Assembly: GCA_903887415.1 (NCBI GenBank)
Contig: CAISPO010000065.1
Location: forward strand, 29,697 to 93,696
Direction of reading: 5' to 3'
DNA length: 64,000 bases
Origin: an uncultured Bacteroidota bacterium
GTDB lineage: Bacteria; Bacteroidota; Bacteroidia; Chitinophagales; Chitinophagaceae
How positions within the stretch are numbered: position 1 is the stretch's first letter; each line of letters begins with the position of its first letter. The notes beneath the pieces were generated by a model, which did not search any database, was not told where the DNA came from, and saw only the letters and a program-made list of their open reading frames with translations. Of this stretch, positions 16,243 through 25,155 are shown piece after piece. Made by a program: the position numbers and the translations under genes.

Positions 16243-18531
16243 ATGCAGCTAAATATACGCTTACGTTTTCCCCGGGCATTTACTATTATATCATCTTTTC
16301 TGATGCTTACTGCGTTAGCAGCCAATGCGCAGTACAAGATCAGCGGCACCGTAATAGATGATAAGAACCGTCCGGTAAAGGGCGCCAATGTTTACCTCGA
16401 CAACACCCTGGACGGCGGTACAACCGACAGCCTGGGCATTTTCAGGTTTACTACCTCTGAGAAGGGCAACCAAACCATCGTTGCATCTGAAGTAAGCCAT
16501 GAAAATGCCGGACTGCCCATTGTTATTGCAGGCGATATGAGTGGTATTGTTTTGCACATGAAAGCAAATAAAGTCCGTGACCTGGATGTGGTTACCATAA
16601 CTGCCGGGTCATTTGATGCGTCGAACGACAAATCTAAAACTGTATTAAAGCCACTGGATATTGTCACCACTGCGGGCGCCAATGCCGATGTGGTAAAAGC
16701 CATAGAAATGCTGCCGGGCACCCAGCAAACAGGCACCGATAACGGATTGTTTGTAAGGGGCGGCGATGCCAGTGAGCTTGCTATACTGGTGGACGAAATG
16801 GTGGTGCAGAATGCTTTTTTCAGCGGCCCTCCCGGCGTAGCTACACGCAGCCGTTTCGGCGCATTTCAGTATCAAGGTGTATCATTCAGCAGTGGCGGTT
16901 ACAGCGCTCGCTACGGGCAGGCATTATCCGGCGTACTTGAGCTCAACACCACCGACATGCCGGATAAGAGCACGGTGAACATGGGGATAAACATGGCGGG
17001 TATATATGCATCAGGCACCAAAAAATGGAAGAACAGCGCGCTCGATTTCGGTGGAGGATATAATAACCTTACTCCATTCTATGGCCTTGCCACTACCAAC
17101 TTCAAGTTTTATGACGTGCCGGTAGGTTATACCGGCAATCTTCGTTACGTATGGAAACCAAACAAAGATGGTATATTGAAAGTAAGCGCCAACGGCTCCT
17201 ATACTACAAGTGGCATAGCCATTCCGAACCCGTACAGAGGTATTGTGGATACAGGCATAAACACGCTTAACCCCTTCGCCCGTTTTGGTACGGACTCCGC
17301 CATAGATTTTCAAACCAGGGACCAGTACTATTATACTAACGCCTCCTACCGGCAGATGTTTAAATCCAAATACAGCCTATATACAGCTGCATCTTACAGC
17401 CTGGACTCTACCAGAAACTCATTTGGTGCTAACACAACAAACCCTGTACCCATCGATGAAAAAGACCAGCGGGCGCAATTCAGGATAGAGGGTAAAGATT
17501 ACTTTACCAGCCGTCTTAACCTTATGGTTGGCGGGGAAGTGCAGAACTTTAGTATAAGCAAGGAATTCACCGATACCCTGCGCGAACATTTTAGCGAGAC
17601 ACAACTTGCGGGTTATACAGAACTCGAGTGGACGCCCATAAATATACTGGCTATACGTCCCGGGCTTCGCTATGAGCATAGTGCATTACTGAATACAGAT
17701 CATATAGCGCCGCGTATCTCAATGGCTGTAAAAACGAGCAGTTATAGCCAGGTTTCATTGGCCAGCGGTATTTTTTATCAGAACCCCGATAATCTGTATC
17801 TTCTTGCTGGTCTGCGCCCCGGACAACAGGAAGCAATTCATTATATCGCGAACTGGCAGTACTCGAGAAATGACCGAATTTTGCGTATAGAGGGTTATTA
17901 TAAACAATACAAAGACCTGGTACTGGAAAAAAACGACAGCATTTTTGACCCAAATACCTACCGGATCATTACTCCATATACAGTAGTGGACAACAGCGGG
18001 TATGGTCATGCCGAAGGGCTTGAATTGTTTTACCGCGACAAAAAAACAGTCAAAAACCTGGACTACTGGATCTCCTATAGCTACATAGACACCAAGAGAA
18101 AGTATGCCAACTATCCGTATGAAGCGACCCCTACCTTCATAGCAAACCATAACCTGAACCTGGTAGCCAAGTATTTTGTGGATAAATGGCAGACAAATTT
18201 CAGCGCTACGTATAGTTTTGCGAGCGGCAGACCTTATTATAATCCTGAGGTGCCGCTCAATTCCCAGACCTTTCTGAACGACCGCACCCCCGATTTTAAT
18301 AATCTCGCGCTTACAGTCGCTTACCTGCATAGCTTTGGCAAATGGTTCACCGTATTTTACCTAAGCATTGACAATATTACCAACCAGCACAATATCTTTG
18401 GGTACAGGTATAATTATGACGCAACAGGTGCGGCCTACGGATCACCCAACCCTATAGTGCCAGCCCTATACAGGTCTATATTTTTGGGCGTGAATATGTC
18501 GCTGACGCAGTTTAAAAAGGACGAGCTGTAG
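16243..18531 (+). CDS. TonB-dependent receptor with carboxypeptidase-like regulatory domain
   Basis: 762 residues, an outer-membrane active transporter. A signal peptide ends NAQ at ~30. Residues ~31-110 form a carboxypeptidase D regulatory-like domain (YKISGTVIDDKNRPVKGANVYLDNT). The plug domain follows (KSKTVLKPLDIVTTAGANADVVKAIEMLPG; GLFVRGGDASELAILVDEM) and then a ~22-strand barrel (for example NLRYVWKPNKDGILKVSANGSY). No SusD partner is adjacent, so it is not a classical Sus pair; the substrate could be a metal chelate, vitamin or peptide. A small periplasmic protein gene follows 77 bp downstream, a pairing often seen in Bacteroidota. Confidence 0.92.
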   Translation: MQLNIRLRFPRAFTIISSFLMLTALAANAQYKISGTVIDDKNRPVKGANVYLDNTLDGGTTDSLGIFRFTTSEKGNQTIVASEVSHENAGLPIVIAGDMSGIVLHMKANKVRDLDVVTITAGSFDASNDKSKTVLKPLDIVTTAGANADVVKAIEMLPGTQQTGTDNGLFVRGGDASELAILVDEMVVQNAFFSGPPGVATRSRFGAFQYQGVSFSSGGYSARYGQALSGVLELNTTDMPDKSTVNMGINMAGIYASGTKKWKNSALDFGGGYNNLTPFYGLATTNFKFYDVPVGYTGNLRYVWKPNKDGILKVSANGSYTTSGIAIPNPYRGIVDTGINTLNPFARFGTDSAIDFQTRDQYYYTNASYRQMFKSKYSLYTAASYSLDSTRNSFGANTTNPVPIDEKDQRAQFRIEGKDYFTSRLNLMVGGEVQNFSISKEFTDTLREHFSETQLAGYTELEWTPINILAIRPGLRYEHSALLNTDHIAPRISMAVKTSSYSQVSLASGIFYQNPDNLYLLAGLRPGQQEAIHYIANWQYSRNDRILRIEGYYKQYKDLVLEKNDSIFDPNTYRIITPYTVVDNSGYGHAEGLELFYRDKKTVKNLDYWISYSYIDTKRKYANYPYEATPTFIANHNLNLVAKYFVDKWQTNFSATYSFASGRPYYNPEVPLNSQTFLNDRTPDFNNLALTVAYLHSFGKWFTVFYLSIDNITNQHNIFGYRYNYDATGAAYGSPNPIVPALYRSIFLGVNMSLTQFKKDEL

Positions 18532-18608
18532 TTTCGGGAATTTGGAATTTGGATTGTATTGTACTTAAATCAATTACTCAAAAAGATAACCACGTAAAAA
18601 CATAAACA

Positions 18609-19271
18609 ATGAAAAAAATGATTTTAATGGGTGCAATGGCGCTCACAGTTTTAGGCGCCAAGGCGCAGGATTTCAAGGCTCCGCTGGAAAAGACGTTTAC
18701 AATATTTGATACGTCGCAGGCGCTGGATGCAAAAGTAGAACAGGCCAATAAACTGGCGCTGATCGCAAAAAAGTGGGATGGAGAATGGGTAACGCACTAC
18801 TATGTAGCGTTTGCCAAAACCGTACTGGCGTATATGGAAAAAGATGCTAACAAGCGTGATGCCTACCTGGATGACGCAGACAAAGAAAGGGAAGATGCCG
18901 TGAGCATCCTCAAAAAAGACAACGACGAAACCTACGTGCTGGCAGCTATGATAGCTAACTCGCGCATGGCAGTGGACCCCATGAACCGTTGGCAGAAATA
19001 CGGCCAGTTATTCACACAGAACCTGGAAAGCGCGAAGGAATTGAACCCAGACAACCCAAGGATGTATTATCTGCAGGGCACTAGCAAGTTATTTACACCA
19101 AAGGCTTACGGTGGTGGGAAAAAAATCGCTTTACCGTACTTCGAGAAAGCAGAGGCATTGTTTGAAAAAGAAGCGGCTACTCCGGCTGGCCATGATATAA
19201 CAAAGCCACATTGGGGGAAAAATCACAACGAAATGTTCATGGCACAATGCAAGCAGGAAGACAAGGAGTAA
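18609..19271 (+). CDS. Periplasmic helical (TPR-like) protein, partner of the TonB receptor
   Basis: 220 residues. The signal peptide MKKMILMGAMALTVLGAKAQ is cleaved after AKA or KAQ. The mature part is helical and loosely TPR/SEL1-like (KLALIAKKWDGEWVTHYYVAFAKTVLAYM; LESAKELNPDNPRMYYLQGTSKLFTPKAYGGGKKIALPYFEKAEALFEKEA). The LNPDNPRMYYLQG segment resembles a TPR helix pair. Proteins of this sort commonly follow TonB receptor genes in Bacteroidota and have no assigned function. It ends before a strong terminator at 19371-19401. Confidence 0.75.
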   Translation: MKKMILMGAMALTVLGAKAQDFKAPLEKTFTIFDTSQALDAKVEQANKLALIAKKWDGEWVTHYYVAFAKTVLAYMEKDANKRDAYLDDADKEREDAVSILKKDNDETYVLAAMIANSRMAVDPMNRWQKYGQLFTQNLESAKELNPDNPRMYYLQGTSKLFTPKAYGGGKKIALPYFEKAEALFEKEAATPAGHDITKPHWGKNHNEMFMAQCKQEDKE

Positions 19272-19370
19272 TTGATAATCAAGGGATTCAGTTGCTGGCA
19301 CGATGATTTTAAGTACGTAGGCAGCAAATTAATTTTCCCTCCTGATACATCTTCTAAATATTCCTTCCTC

Positions 19371-19401
19371 AAGGGCCAGCACAAAAAAAGTGCTGGCCCT
19401 T
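19371..19401. terminator. Strong bidirectional hairpin terminator
   Basis: AAGGGCCAGCAC (19371-19382) pairs perfectly with GTGCTGGCCCTT (19390-19401) around a loop of seven A. It separates the receptor partner gene from the convergent SRPBCC gene. There is only a weak T-tract, so it may act in both directions. Confidence 0.7.
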
Positions 19402-19484
19402 GTATATTGTAGCCGTTAAAAATGTGGTTATATACAAAACTGCCCAGCCTTCTTAAGGTCGGGGCAGAGTAAACAATAACGCGC

Positions 19485-19919
19485 CTATTTTTCTTGTTCC
19501 AGCAGGTCTTTCAGGCTTTTAAGTACTTTCCGCCAGTTCTCGGCAGAATGGTCTTTCATTTTCTCAGATTCGATATTGTCCTGGCTGATGGTGATAAGCG
19601 TGTGATCTTCTCTTTCATTGAGTTCATAAGTCACATCCACATAATTTTCCGGCAGGTCTTCTATACCTGACATGGAGCTCCAGTAGCTGTATTTCAGTCT
19701 TCTGCCCGGATCATTTTCCAATATTGTGGCTTTGTCTTCGTAGGTCTTTCCATCCCATTCGCCGGTGAATGTCAACGGACTCCCCACTTTCCAGTCAGAT
19801 TTGGCATCGGTACCGAAAAAGTATTTTTTAATGATCTCTGGTGTCACCAGGGCCTCCCACACTTCCCACAATGGGGCATTGATAGTTTCTGAGACCTGGG
19901 CGCTATATTCGTATTTCAT
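19485..19919 (-). CDS. SRPBCC-domain protein (AHSA1 / START-like)
   Basis: 144 residues forming one helix-grip fold of the activator-of-Hsp90-ATPase-1-like family. The N-terminal strand EYSAQVSETINAPLWEVWEALVTPEIIKKYFFGTDAKSDW and the PLTFTGEWDGKTYEDKATILENDPGRRLKYSYW region are standard for the family. These proteins bind hydrophobic ligands in a cavity; many Bacteroidota copies have no known ligand. It is transcribed alone. Its upstream side borders the repeat element at 19960-20117. Confidence 0.88.
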   Translation of the reverse strand: MKYEYSAQVSETINAPLWEVWEALVTPEIIKKYFFGTDAKSDWKVGSPLTFTGEWDGKTYEDKATILENDPGRRLKYSYWSSMSGIEDLPENYVDVTYELNEREDHTLITISQDNIESEKMKDHSAENWRKVLKSLKDLLEQEK

Positions 19920-19959
19920 AAATGAAGTTTTTTAGAAAGCCTAAAATCCATGCCAAAAC

Positions 19960-20117
19960 CACCCCAAATCATGCCCCAAAACCTCTAAAGGGGCTTCGCT
20001 ATATTATCTCTATATGATATAGCTAAATATTGCACTGATGCCGGATATATTCGCAAGTGAAGAGCCGGCACAAGGTCCCGATTTTCATCGGAAGGGGTTG
20101 GGGTGTGAATTGGGGTG
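19960..20117. repeat. MITE-like element with 24-bp imperfect inverted ends
   Basis: The left end (19960-19983, CACCCCAAATCATGCCCC...) matches the complement of the right end (20094-20117, ...GGGGTGTGAATTGGGGTG) at about 18 of 24 positions. The inside holds CCTCTAAAGGGGCTTCGC and a CCGAT/ATCGG hairpin (20078-20091). The element is 158 bp, has no reading frame, and abuts the dgt -7 element at 20118. Confidence 0.55.
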
Positions 20118-20125
20118 TATATTTA
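20118..20125 (+). promoter_or_regulatory. -7 promoter element of dgt (TATATTTA), only 4 nt before ATG
   Basis: One mismatch to TAnnTTTG. The string TATATTTACACCATG here is identical to that before aroE (46657-46671). Transcription would start at or next to the ATG, predicting a leaderless mRNA. Confidence 0.6.
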
Positions 20126-20129
20126 CACC

Positions 20130-21521
20130 ATGAACTGGGCATCGCTCTATACTACACAACGCACGGGCGACCGGCATGGAAAAACAACCGGCGACTTTGT
20201 ACGTAATTCTTTTCTCCGGGATTATGACCGCATCATATTCTCATCGGCATTCAGGCGCCTGCAGAATAAAACACAGGTATTCCCGCTGCCGGGGGCTATA
20301 TTCGTGCACAATCGGCTCACGCACAGCCTTGAGGTAGCATCAGTAGGCCGTTCGTTGGGCATGGCTGCCGGGGCGCGCATAGCAGAAAAGTACCGTAATG
20401 AGGGCGAAAACTTCCGGGAATTTTACCGTTATGAACTGGCTTCTGTAATTGCCTCTGCCTGCCTGGCGCACGATATTGGCAACCCGCCGTTCGGCCATTC
20501 GGGAGAGGACGCTATACGGGCATTCTTCAGCAGTCTTGATGGTGATGCGCGCAAAGTGATACATGATTCCATGAGCGCTAATCAGCTTAAGGACTTTGAA
20601 TATTTTGAAGGCAACTCAAATGCGCTGCGGGTGCTAACCAATAGCTTTAATGAGCCAGAGCCCGGTGGCTACAAACTCACTTACACCACACTTGCATCTC
20701 TGGTAAAATATCCTTGTTCATCTTCAGAAGGGTTTAATAAAAAAACTGGACTGATAGCTACGAAGAAATCTGGTTTTTTTGACTCGGAGCTAGAAACTTA
20801 TAAACAGATCGCCGGCTTGTTACAAATACCTGTGAAAGATGGCTACAGCAATGTATATGCCCGGCATCCGTTCGTGTATCTCACCGAGGCAGCGGATGAC
20901 ATCTGTTACCGGGTAATAGACCTGGAAGATGCACACAGGCTGCACATCATCAGCCTCGAAACTTTTAAGGATATGTTCCTGCCGTTCTTTGATAATGAAA
21001 AAGCGGAACACAATACCCGCGGTTATATCGAAAAAAAACTGGCGAACATTAATGACGATAACCAGAAGGTGCAGTATATACGTGCCCGGTGGATAGGGCT
21101 GATGATAGAGAAAATGTCGGATATATTTATGGCGCACGAGGAAGAACTGCTTGCCGGCACACTGGAAAAAGACCTGCTGAAATGTCTGCCTGCAACCGAC
21201 CATGCGCTCATAGAGCGTATCAATGAGTTTTCCGTAAAGCATGTATATAACTATAAGGCCGTAGTGGAAATAGAGATTGCCGGTTACAATGTCATTGGCG
21301 GACTACTGAAAGAGTTTGTACATGCAGTGCTCCATCCCAATTTGCCTAAATCTGCTAAGCTGATAAAGCTGGTATCATCACAGTTTCCCCTTTCCCACGA
21401 TGAGAAAGATGTGTACCATAACATACAATCGCTTGTGGACTATATATCCGGAATGACAGACCTTTATGCGATTGATATTTACCGGAAGATAACCGGAATT
21501 ACTATACCTGAAATTCGCTAA
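20130..21521 (+). CDS. dgt: dGTP triphosphohydrolase (HD domain)
   Basis: 463 residues from ATG 20130; a GTG at 20115 in frame would overlap the promoter and is rejected. It hydrolyses dGTP (or other dNTPs) to nucleoside and triphosphate. The HD metal site is visible: HNRLTHSLEVASVGRSLG (first His), ACLAHDIGNPPFGHSGEDA (HD pair) and the later DDICYRVIDLEDAH (Asp). FRRLQNKTQVFPLPGAIFVHNRLTH is the family N-terminal motif. Length and architecture match the long Dgt type. The queA start follows the stop codon with no gap, so both are co-transcribed. Dgt-type enzymes can limit dNTPs for phage, but there are no defence neighbours here. Confidence 0.93.
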   Translation: MNWASLYTTQRTGDRHGKTTGDFVRNSFLRDYDRIIFSSAFRRLQNKTQVFPLPGAIFVHNRLTHSLEVASVGRSLGMAAGARIAEKYRNEGENFREFYRYELASVIASACLAHDIGNPPFGHSGEDAIRAFFSSLDGDARKVIHDSMSANQLKDFEYFEGNSNALRVLTNSFNEPEPGGYKLTYTTLASLVKYPCSSSEGFNKKTGLIATKKSGFFDSELETYKQIAGLLQIPVKDGYSNVYARHPFVYLTEAADDICYRVIDLEDAHRLHIISLETFKDMFLPFFDNEKAEHNTRGYIEKKLANINDDNQKVQYIRARWIGLMIEKMSDIFMAHEEELLAGTLEKDLLKCLPATDHALIERINEFSVKHVYNYKAVVEIEIAGYNVIGGLLKEFVHAVLHPNLPKSAKLIKLVSSQFPLSHDEKDVYHNIQSLVDYISGMTDLYAIDIYRKITGITIPEIR

Positions 21522-22751
21522 ATGATACATCCCAAAGATCTGCGAATAGACGACTATACCTATGATCTTCCCGATGAGCGGATAGCTAAATACCCGTTGC
21601 CGGACCGAGATGCGTCTAAACTACTCATTTATAAGGAAGGTAAGATTGTGGAAGATAATTACCGGAATCTGGCGTCATGCATTCCGGCTAATAGTTTTAT
21701 GGTCTTCAACCAGACAAAAGTGGTGAATGCACGGCTGTTGTTCATAAAGCCATCGGGCGGTACAATAGAAGTATTTTGCCTGGCGCCCGCAGACACTTAT
21801 GCAGACATACAAAGCGCTATGCTGCAAAAGGGTAAGGTGCAATGGGAATGCCTTGTTGGTGGTGCCAGTAAGTGGAAGCATGGAATGGTGTTGCAGCTTA
21901 GCAACCAGATGCCGGAGTTCGTACTCTCCGCAAAGATCATAAGCCGGACTGCTGCTTCATTTGTGCTGGAACTGGCATGGGACGATACGGCACTGACTTT
22001 CGCGGAAGTGTTGCATTTCACCGGTAAAGTCCCCTTACCACCCTATCTGCATCGTAACGCCGAGGCCAGTGATGAAGAACGCTACCAAACCCTGTTTGCT
22101 AAAGAAGAAGGCAGTGTAGCCGCGCCCACTGCCGGGCTGCATTTTACAAAAGAAGTATTTCAAAGCCTCACGGAAAAAAGTGTAGGTACAGGATATGTCA
22201 CACTTCACGTAGGTGCTGGCACCTTTAAGCCAGTGAAAAGTGAAACGATGGCGGAGCATGAAATGCATGCTGAGTGGATAGAGGTAAGCAGGGCGTTCAT
22301 CAAACAATTGGAAGCCCATCTGAAAGGAAACATAGTAGCGGTTGGCACCACGTCGCTCCGCACACTGGAAAGCCTCTACTGGATAGGCAATAAATTGGTG
22401 AATGGAGAAAAAATAGATCTTGATGGCACCGCTGTTAGCCAGTGGGACCCGTATGAACGATCCTTGACCTGTACCGCTGAAGATGCGCTCCGCGCTATAC
22501 TCACGTTTCTTGAGACCAGCAAAATCGGCAAACTGGTAACCCGCACACAAATATTAATAGCACCGGGATATACATTCAGGATTGTAAAAGGACTGGTCAC
22601 GAATTTTCATCAGCCGAAAAGCACGCTGTTGTTGTTGGTATCGGCTTTTATAGGTGAAGACTGGCTGAGGGTCTATGAGTATGCGATGGAGCATGATTTC
22701 CGGTTTCTGAGCTATGGGGATGGGAGCTTGTTGTGGCGAGCCACGCCATAA
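21522..22751 (+). CDS. queA: S-adenosylmethionine:tRNA ribosyltransferase-isomerase
   Basis: 409 residues, somewhat longer than E. coli QueA (356). It transfers and isomerises the ribosyl group of SAM to preQ1 at tRNA position 34, giving epoxyqueuosine. Family motifs: DYTYDLPDERIAKYPLPDRDASKLL at the N-terminus, FNQTKVVNARL, SVAAPTAGLHFTKE, VTLHVGAGTFKPV, and FHQPKSTLLLLVSAFIGEDW. The PTAGLHF and HVGAGTF motifs are hallmark active-site loops. The start abuts the dgt stop codon. No other queuosine gene is close by. Confidence 0.96.
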   Translation: MIHPKDLRIDDYTYDLPDERIAKYPLPDRDASKLLIYKEGKIVEDNYRNLASCIPANSFMVFNQTKVVNARLLFIKPSGGTIEVFCLAPADTYADIQSAMLQKGKVQWECLVGGASKWKHGMVLQLSNQMPEFVLSAKIISRTAASFVLELAWDDTALTFAEVLHFTGKVPLPPYLHRNAEASDEERYQTLFAKEEGSVAAPTAGLHFTKEVFQSLTEKSVGTGYVTLHVGAGTFKPVKSETMAEHEMHAEWIEVSRAFIKQLEAHLKGNIVAVGTTSLRTLESLYWIGNKLVNGEKIDLDGTAVSQWDPYERSLTCTAEDALRAILTFLETSKIGKLVTRTQILIAPGYTFRIVKGLVTNFHQPKSTLLLLVSAFIGEDWLRVYEYAMEHDFRFLSYGDGSLLWRATP

Positions 22752-22823
22752 TCCGCATCAACCGGAAAGGAAACTGCAGCGGTTTGAGTTTCAATATTTA
22801 ACATTAACCTAATCTCCATTTTG

Positions 22824-22831
22824 TAATTTTG
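22824..22831 (+). promoter_or_regulatory. -7 promoter element of nadC (TAATTTTG)
   Basis: Exact TAnnTTTG match 22 nt before the TTG start at 22854, supporting that start. Confidence 0.7.
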
Positions 22832-22853
22832 CAAACCATTTAATACTTATATT

Positions 22854-23693
22854 TTGAACACACGCGAATTTATTGAGGCCGCTTTACAAGAGGATGTACA
22901 GAATGGAGACTACTCTACGCTGGCCAGCATACCAGCAGACGCAAAGGGTAAAGCGGTACTGAAAATAAAAGAAAATGGCGTAATAGCCGGCATAGACCTT
23001 GCCGCAGAAATATTTCGTTTCCTGGAGCCGGGCGTGGTCTTCACTTTTTTCAAAAGGGATGGTGATAAAGTTGCCAATGGCGAGATAGCTTTTGAAGTTA
23101 CTGCCAGCGTTCATACCATTCTGAAAGCCGAGCGGCTGACGCTCAACTGTATGCAGCGCATGAGCGGTATAGCCACACTTACCAGCCAATATGTAAATGC
23201 CATAAAAGGCTATCCCACCAAAATTCTTGATACCCGCAAAACCACCCCTTTATTCAGAGCATATGAGAAAGAAGCCGTGCGCATAGGCGGCGGCGTAAAC
23301 CACCGCATGGGCCTGTATGACATGGTGATGCTGAAGGATAACCACATTGATTTTTGCGGCGGTATCAGGCAGGCTATTGAGAACACCTGCGATTATCTCA
23401 AAAAGAACAGCCTCAATCTTAAGATAGAAGTGGAGACACGAAATATAGATGATGTGAAACAGGTTTTGGCTGTGGGTAAAATAGACCGGATAATGCTGGA
23501 CAACTATACGCCCGACCAGATTGAAGAAGCAGTAACCCTTATAGGCGGTAAGTACGAGACAGAAGCATCCGGAGGTATAACGCTGGATAACATCATAGCC
23601 TATGCCCGCACCGGTGTTGATTTTATATCGGTTGGGGCCATAATCCACCACGCAGTAAGCCTGGACTTAAGCCTAAAAGCGCAGATACTATGA
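22854..23693 (+). CDS. nadC: Nicotinate-nucleotide diphosphorylase (carboxylating)
   Basis: 279 residues with a TTG start, supported by the promoter at 22824 and by the conserved N-terminus (REFIEAALQEDVQNGDYSTLAS). It converts quinolinate and PRPP to nicotinate mononucleotide, CO2 and PPi in de novo NAD synthesis. Motifs: ERLTLNCMQRMSGIATLT, KILDTRKTTPLFRAYEKEAVRIGGGVNHRMGLYDMVMLKDNH (quinolinate/PRPP site), KIEVETRN, RIMLDNY and EASGGI. Its stop overlaps the next ATG (ATGA), so it is translationally coupled with the lipid kinase gene. Confidence 0.95.
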   Translation: MNTREFIEAALQEDVQNGDYSTLASIPADAKGKAVLKIKENGVIAGIDLAAEIFRFLEPGVVFTFFKRDGDKVANGEIAFEVTASVHTILKAERLTLNCMQRMSGIATLTSQYVNAIKGYPTKILDTRKTTPLFRAYEKEAVRIGGGVNHRMGLYDMVMLKDNHIDFCGGIRQAIENTCDYLKKNSLNLKIEVETRNIDDVKQVLAVGKIDRIMLDNYTPDQIEEAVTLIGGKYETEASGGITLDNIIAYARTGVDFISVGAIIHHAVSLDLSLKAQIL

Positions 23694-24568
23694 GCAAAAA
23701 ACATGTGGTGTTTATCATCAACCCTAAATCAGGAGTGGAGCGCCAAAAGGAAATTAATGCGGCTATTTTAGCCCACCTTGATGAGAAAAGGCATACACAT
23801 GAAATATGGAATACTGAATATGCCAAACACGGCATAGCGTTGGCAAGAGAGGCGGCTGAAAAAGGCGCTTATGCAGTAGTCGCTGTTGGCGGAGACGGCT
23901 CTGTAAATGATATTGTGCAGGGGCTTATGGGCACCAATACTTTGCTTGCTATAATACCTAAAGGTTCTGGCAACGGCATGGCCCGCACCATGCGCATACC
24001 GCTGGATGTATCGGAAGCAATAAAGGTGATCAATAAGGGGAACGTTTGCGAAATGGATGTGGCCTTTGCAAATGGCGCTCCGTTCATTAGTAACGCAGGT
24101 GTGGCTTTTGACGCGCTTATTTCCAAGAAGTTTGCAAAGAGCGAAAAACGCGGCCTCATGGTCTATAGCTGGCTGGTAACCAAATATATGTGGCTATACA
24201 AGGTACGCGACTTCAGAATAGTTGTTGATGGTGTGGAGCATAAGTCGAAGGCATTTATGATCAATGTGGCCAATGGCCAGCAGTTTGGATATAACTTCAA
24301 GATAGCCCCGATGGCCAGTTACAGCGATGGCATACTTGATGTTATCATCATCCGGAAATTCCCTAAGATACTTGGCGGCATGCTGGTGGTACGTGCTATG
24401 ACCGGTACTATAGCAAAAAGCCCTTTTGTAAAACATATCACCGGAAAAGAGATAACCATTTCCAACCCATTGCTGAAGCTGATGCAAACAGACGGAGATG
24501 CCCATGCGTGTGAGAGCGAGATAAAATTTACGGTGCAGAAAGGTGCACAGAAAGTGATCGTACCCTAG
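23690..24568 (+). CDS. Diacylglycerol/lipid kinase family protein (YegS/DgkB type)
   Basis: 292 residues. The N-terminal catalytic domain has IINPKSG (phosphate-binding), the nucleotide motif VAVGGDGSVNDIVQGL and IIPKGSGNGMARTMRIP, all typical of the DAGK_cat family. The C-terminal beta-sandwich ends with TDGDAHACESEIKFTV, matching the DGE motif region of YegS-like kinases (D-G-D here). The likely role is phosphorylation of diacylglycerol or a related lipid at the inner membrane. It overlaps nadC by 4 bp. Confidence 0.9.
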   Translation: MSKKHVVFIINPKSGVERQKEINAAILAHLDEKRHTHEIWNTEYAKHGIALAREAAEKGAYAVVAVGGDGSVNDIVQGLMGTNTLLAIIPKGSGNGMARTMRIPLDVSEAIKVINKGNVCEMDVAFANGAPFISNAGVAFDALISKKFAKSEKRGLMVYSWLVTKYMWLYKVRDFRIVVDGVEHKSKAFMINVANGQQFGYNFKIAPMASYSDGILDVIIIRKFPKILGGMLVVRAMTGTIAKSPFVKHITGKEITISNPLLKLMQTDGDAHACESEIKFTVQKGAQKVIVP

Positions 24569-24701
24569 ATAACGAGCTTGTCTTCGATACATAAACCGGA
24601 TCGCTCTAAAAATATCAGCGCTTGTTTCTCAGCTTATTAGCGCATACACTTTTTTTGCTAGGCCTTTTTTTCATGGTGACACTTTGCATCATGAAAATCC
24701 T

Positions 24702-25154
24702 TTAATCAACTGAATCAAGGTTCAGGGCCTTCTCCATATGGTAGTGCGGTATCCCCACCTCCACAAATTCCTCTCCCACCTGCTGGTAGTCCATACTTTT
24801 ATAAAAGCCCAGCACCACTTTACGGGCATGGAGAATTATCTTTTTGTACCCAGACCTTGCGGCATGTTGTTCCAGCGCCTGCACCAGTAGGCGGCCCACA
24901 CCCTTACCCTGTTGTTCGTTATATACCGCCATGGCGCGTAGCTGCACCGTTTCTGCATTCTTGGGTTCCATAAGCACACAACCTACTACCTTTTCGTCCA
25001 GCTCGGCGATAAAAACCGTATTGATATTATCACGGCTCAGGTCTTCATTTTTTAATGAGAGCCCGAGCGGTGTTCGCAGCATAGCTTCGCGCAGGTCCCA
25101 CACCTGTTGATACTTGGGAGAAGATTGGTCCATTATGGAAACAGAGACGCCCAT
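24702..25154 (-). CDS. GNAT-family N-acetyltransferase
   Basis: 150 residues, one GNAT domain. The acetyl-CoA binding loop QQGKGVGRLLVQALE (Q/RxxGxG/A) lies after strand 4 (VQLRAMAVYNE), followed by SGYKKIILHARKVVLGFYKSMDYQQVGEEF, the usual domain end. The substrate is unknown. The gene begins one nucleotide after the stop codon of the vWA protein gene, so the two form a tight operon, although no functional link is obvious. Confidence 0.9.
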   Translation of the reverse strand: MGVSVSIMDQSSPKYQQVWDLREAMLRTPLGLSLKNEDLSRDNINTVFIAELDEKVVGCVLMEPKNAETVQLRAMAVYNEQQGKGVGRLLVQALEQHAARSGYKKIILHARKVVLGFYKSMDYQQVGEEFVEVGIPHYHMEKALNLDSVD

Positions 25155-25155
25155 G

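Noticed and set aside
20130..21521. dgt as part of an anti-phage system
   Set aside because: Dgt-type enzymes can act in defence, but here the gene is translationally adjacent to queA and has no defence neighbours; the housekeeping role is the simpler reading.
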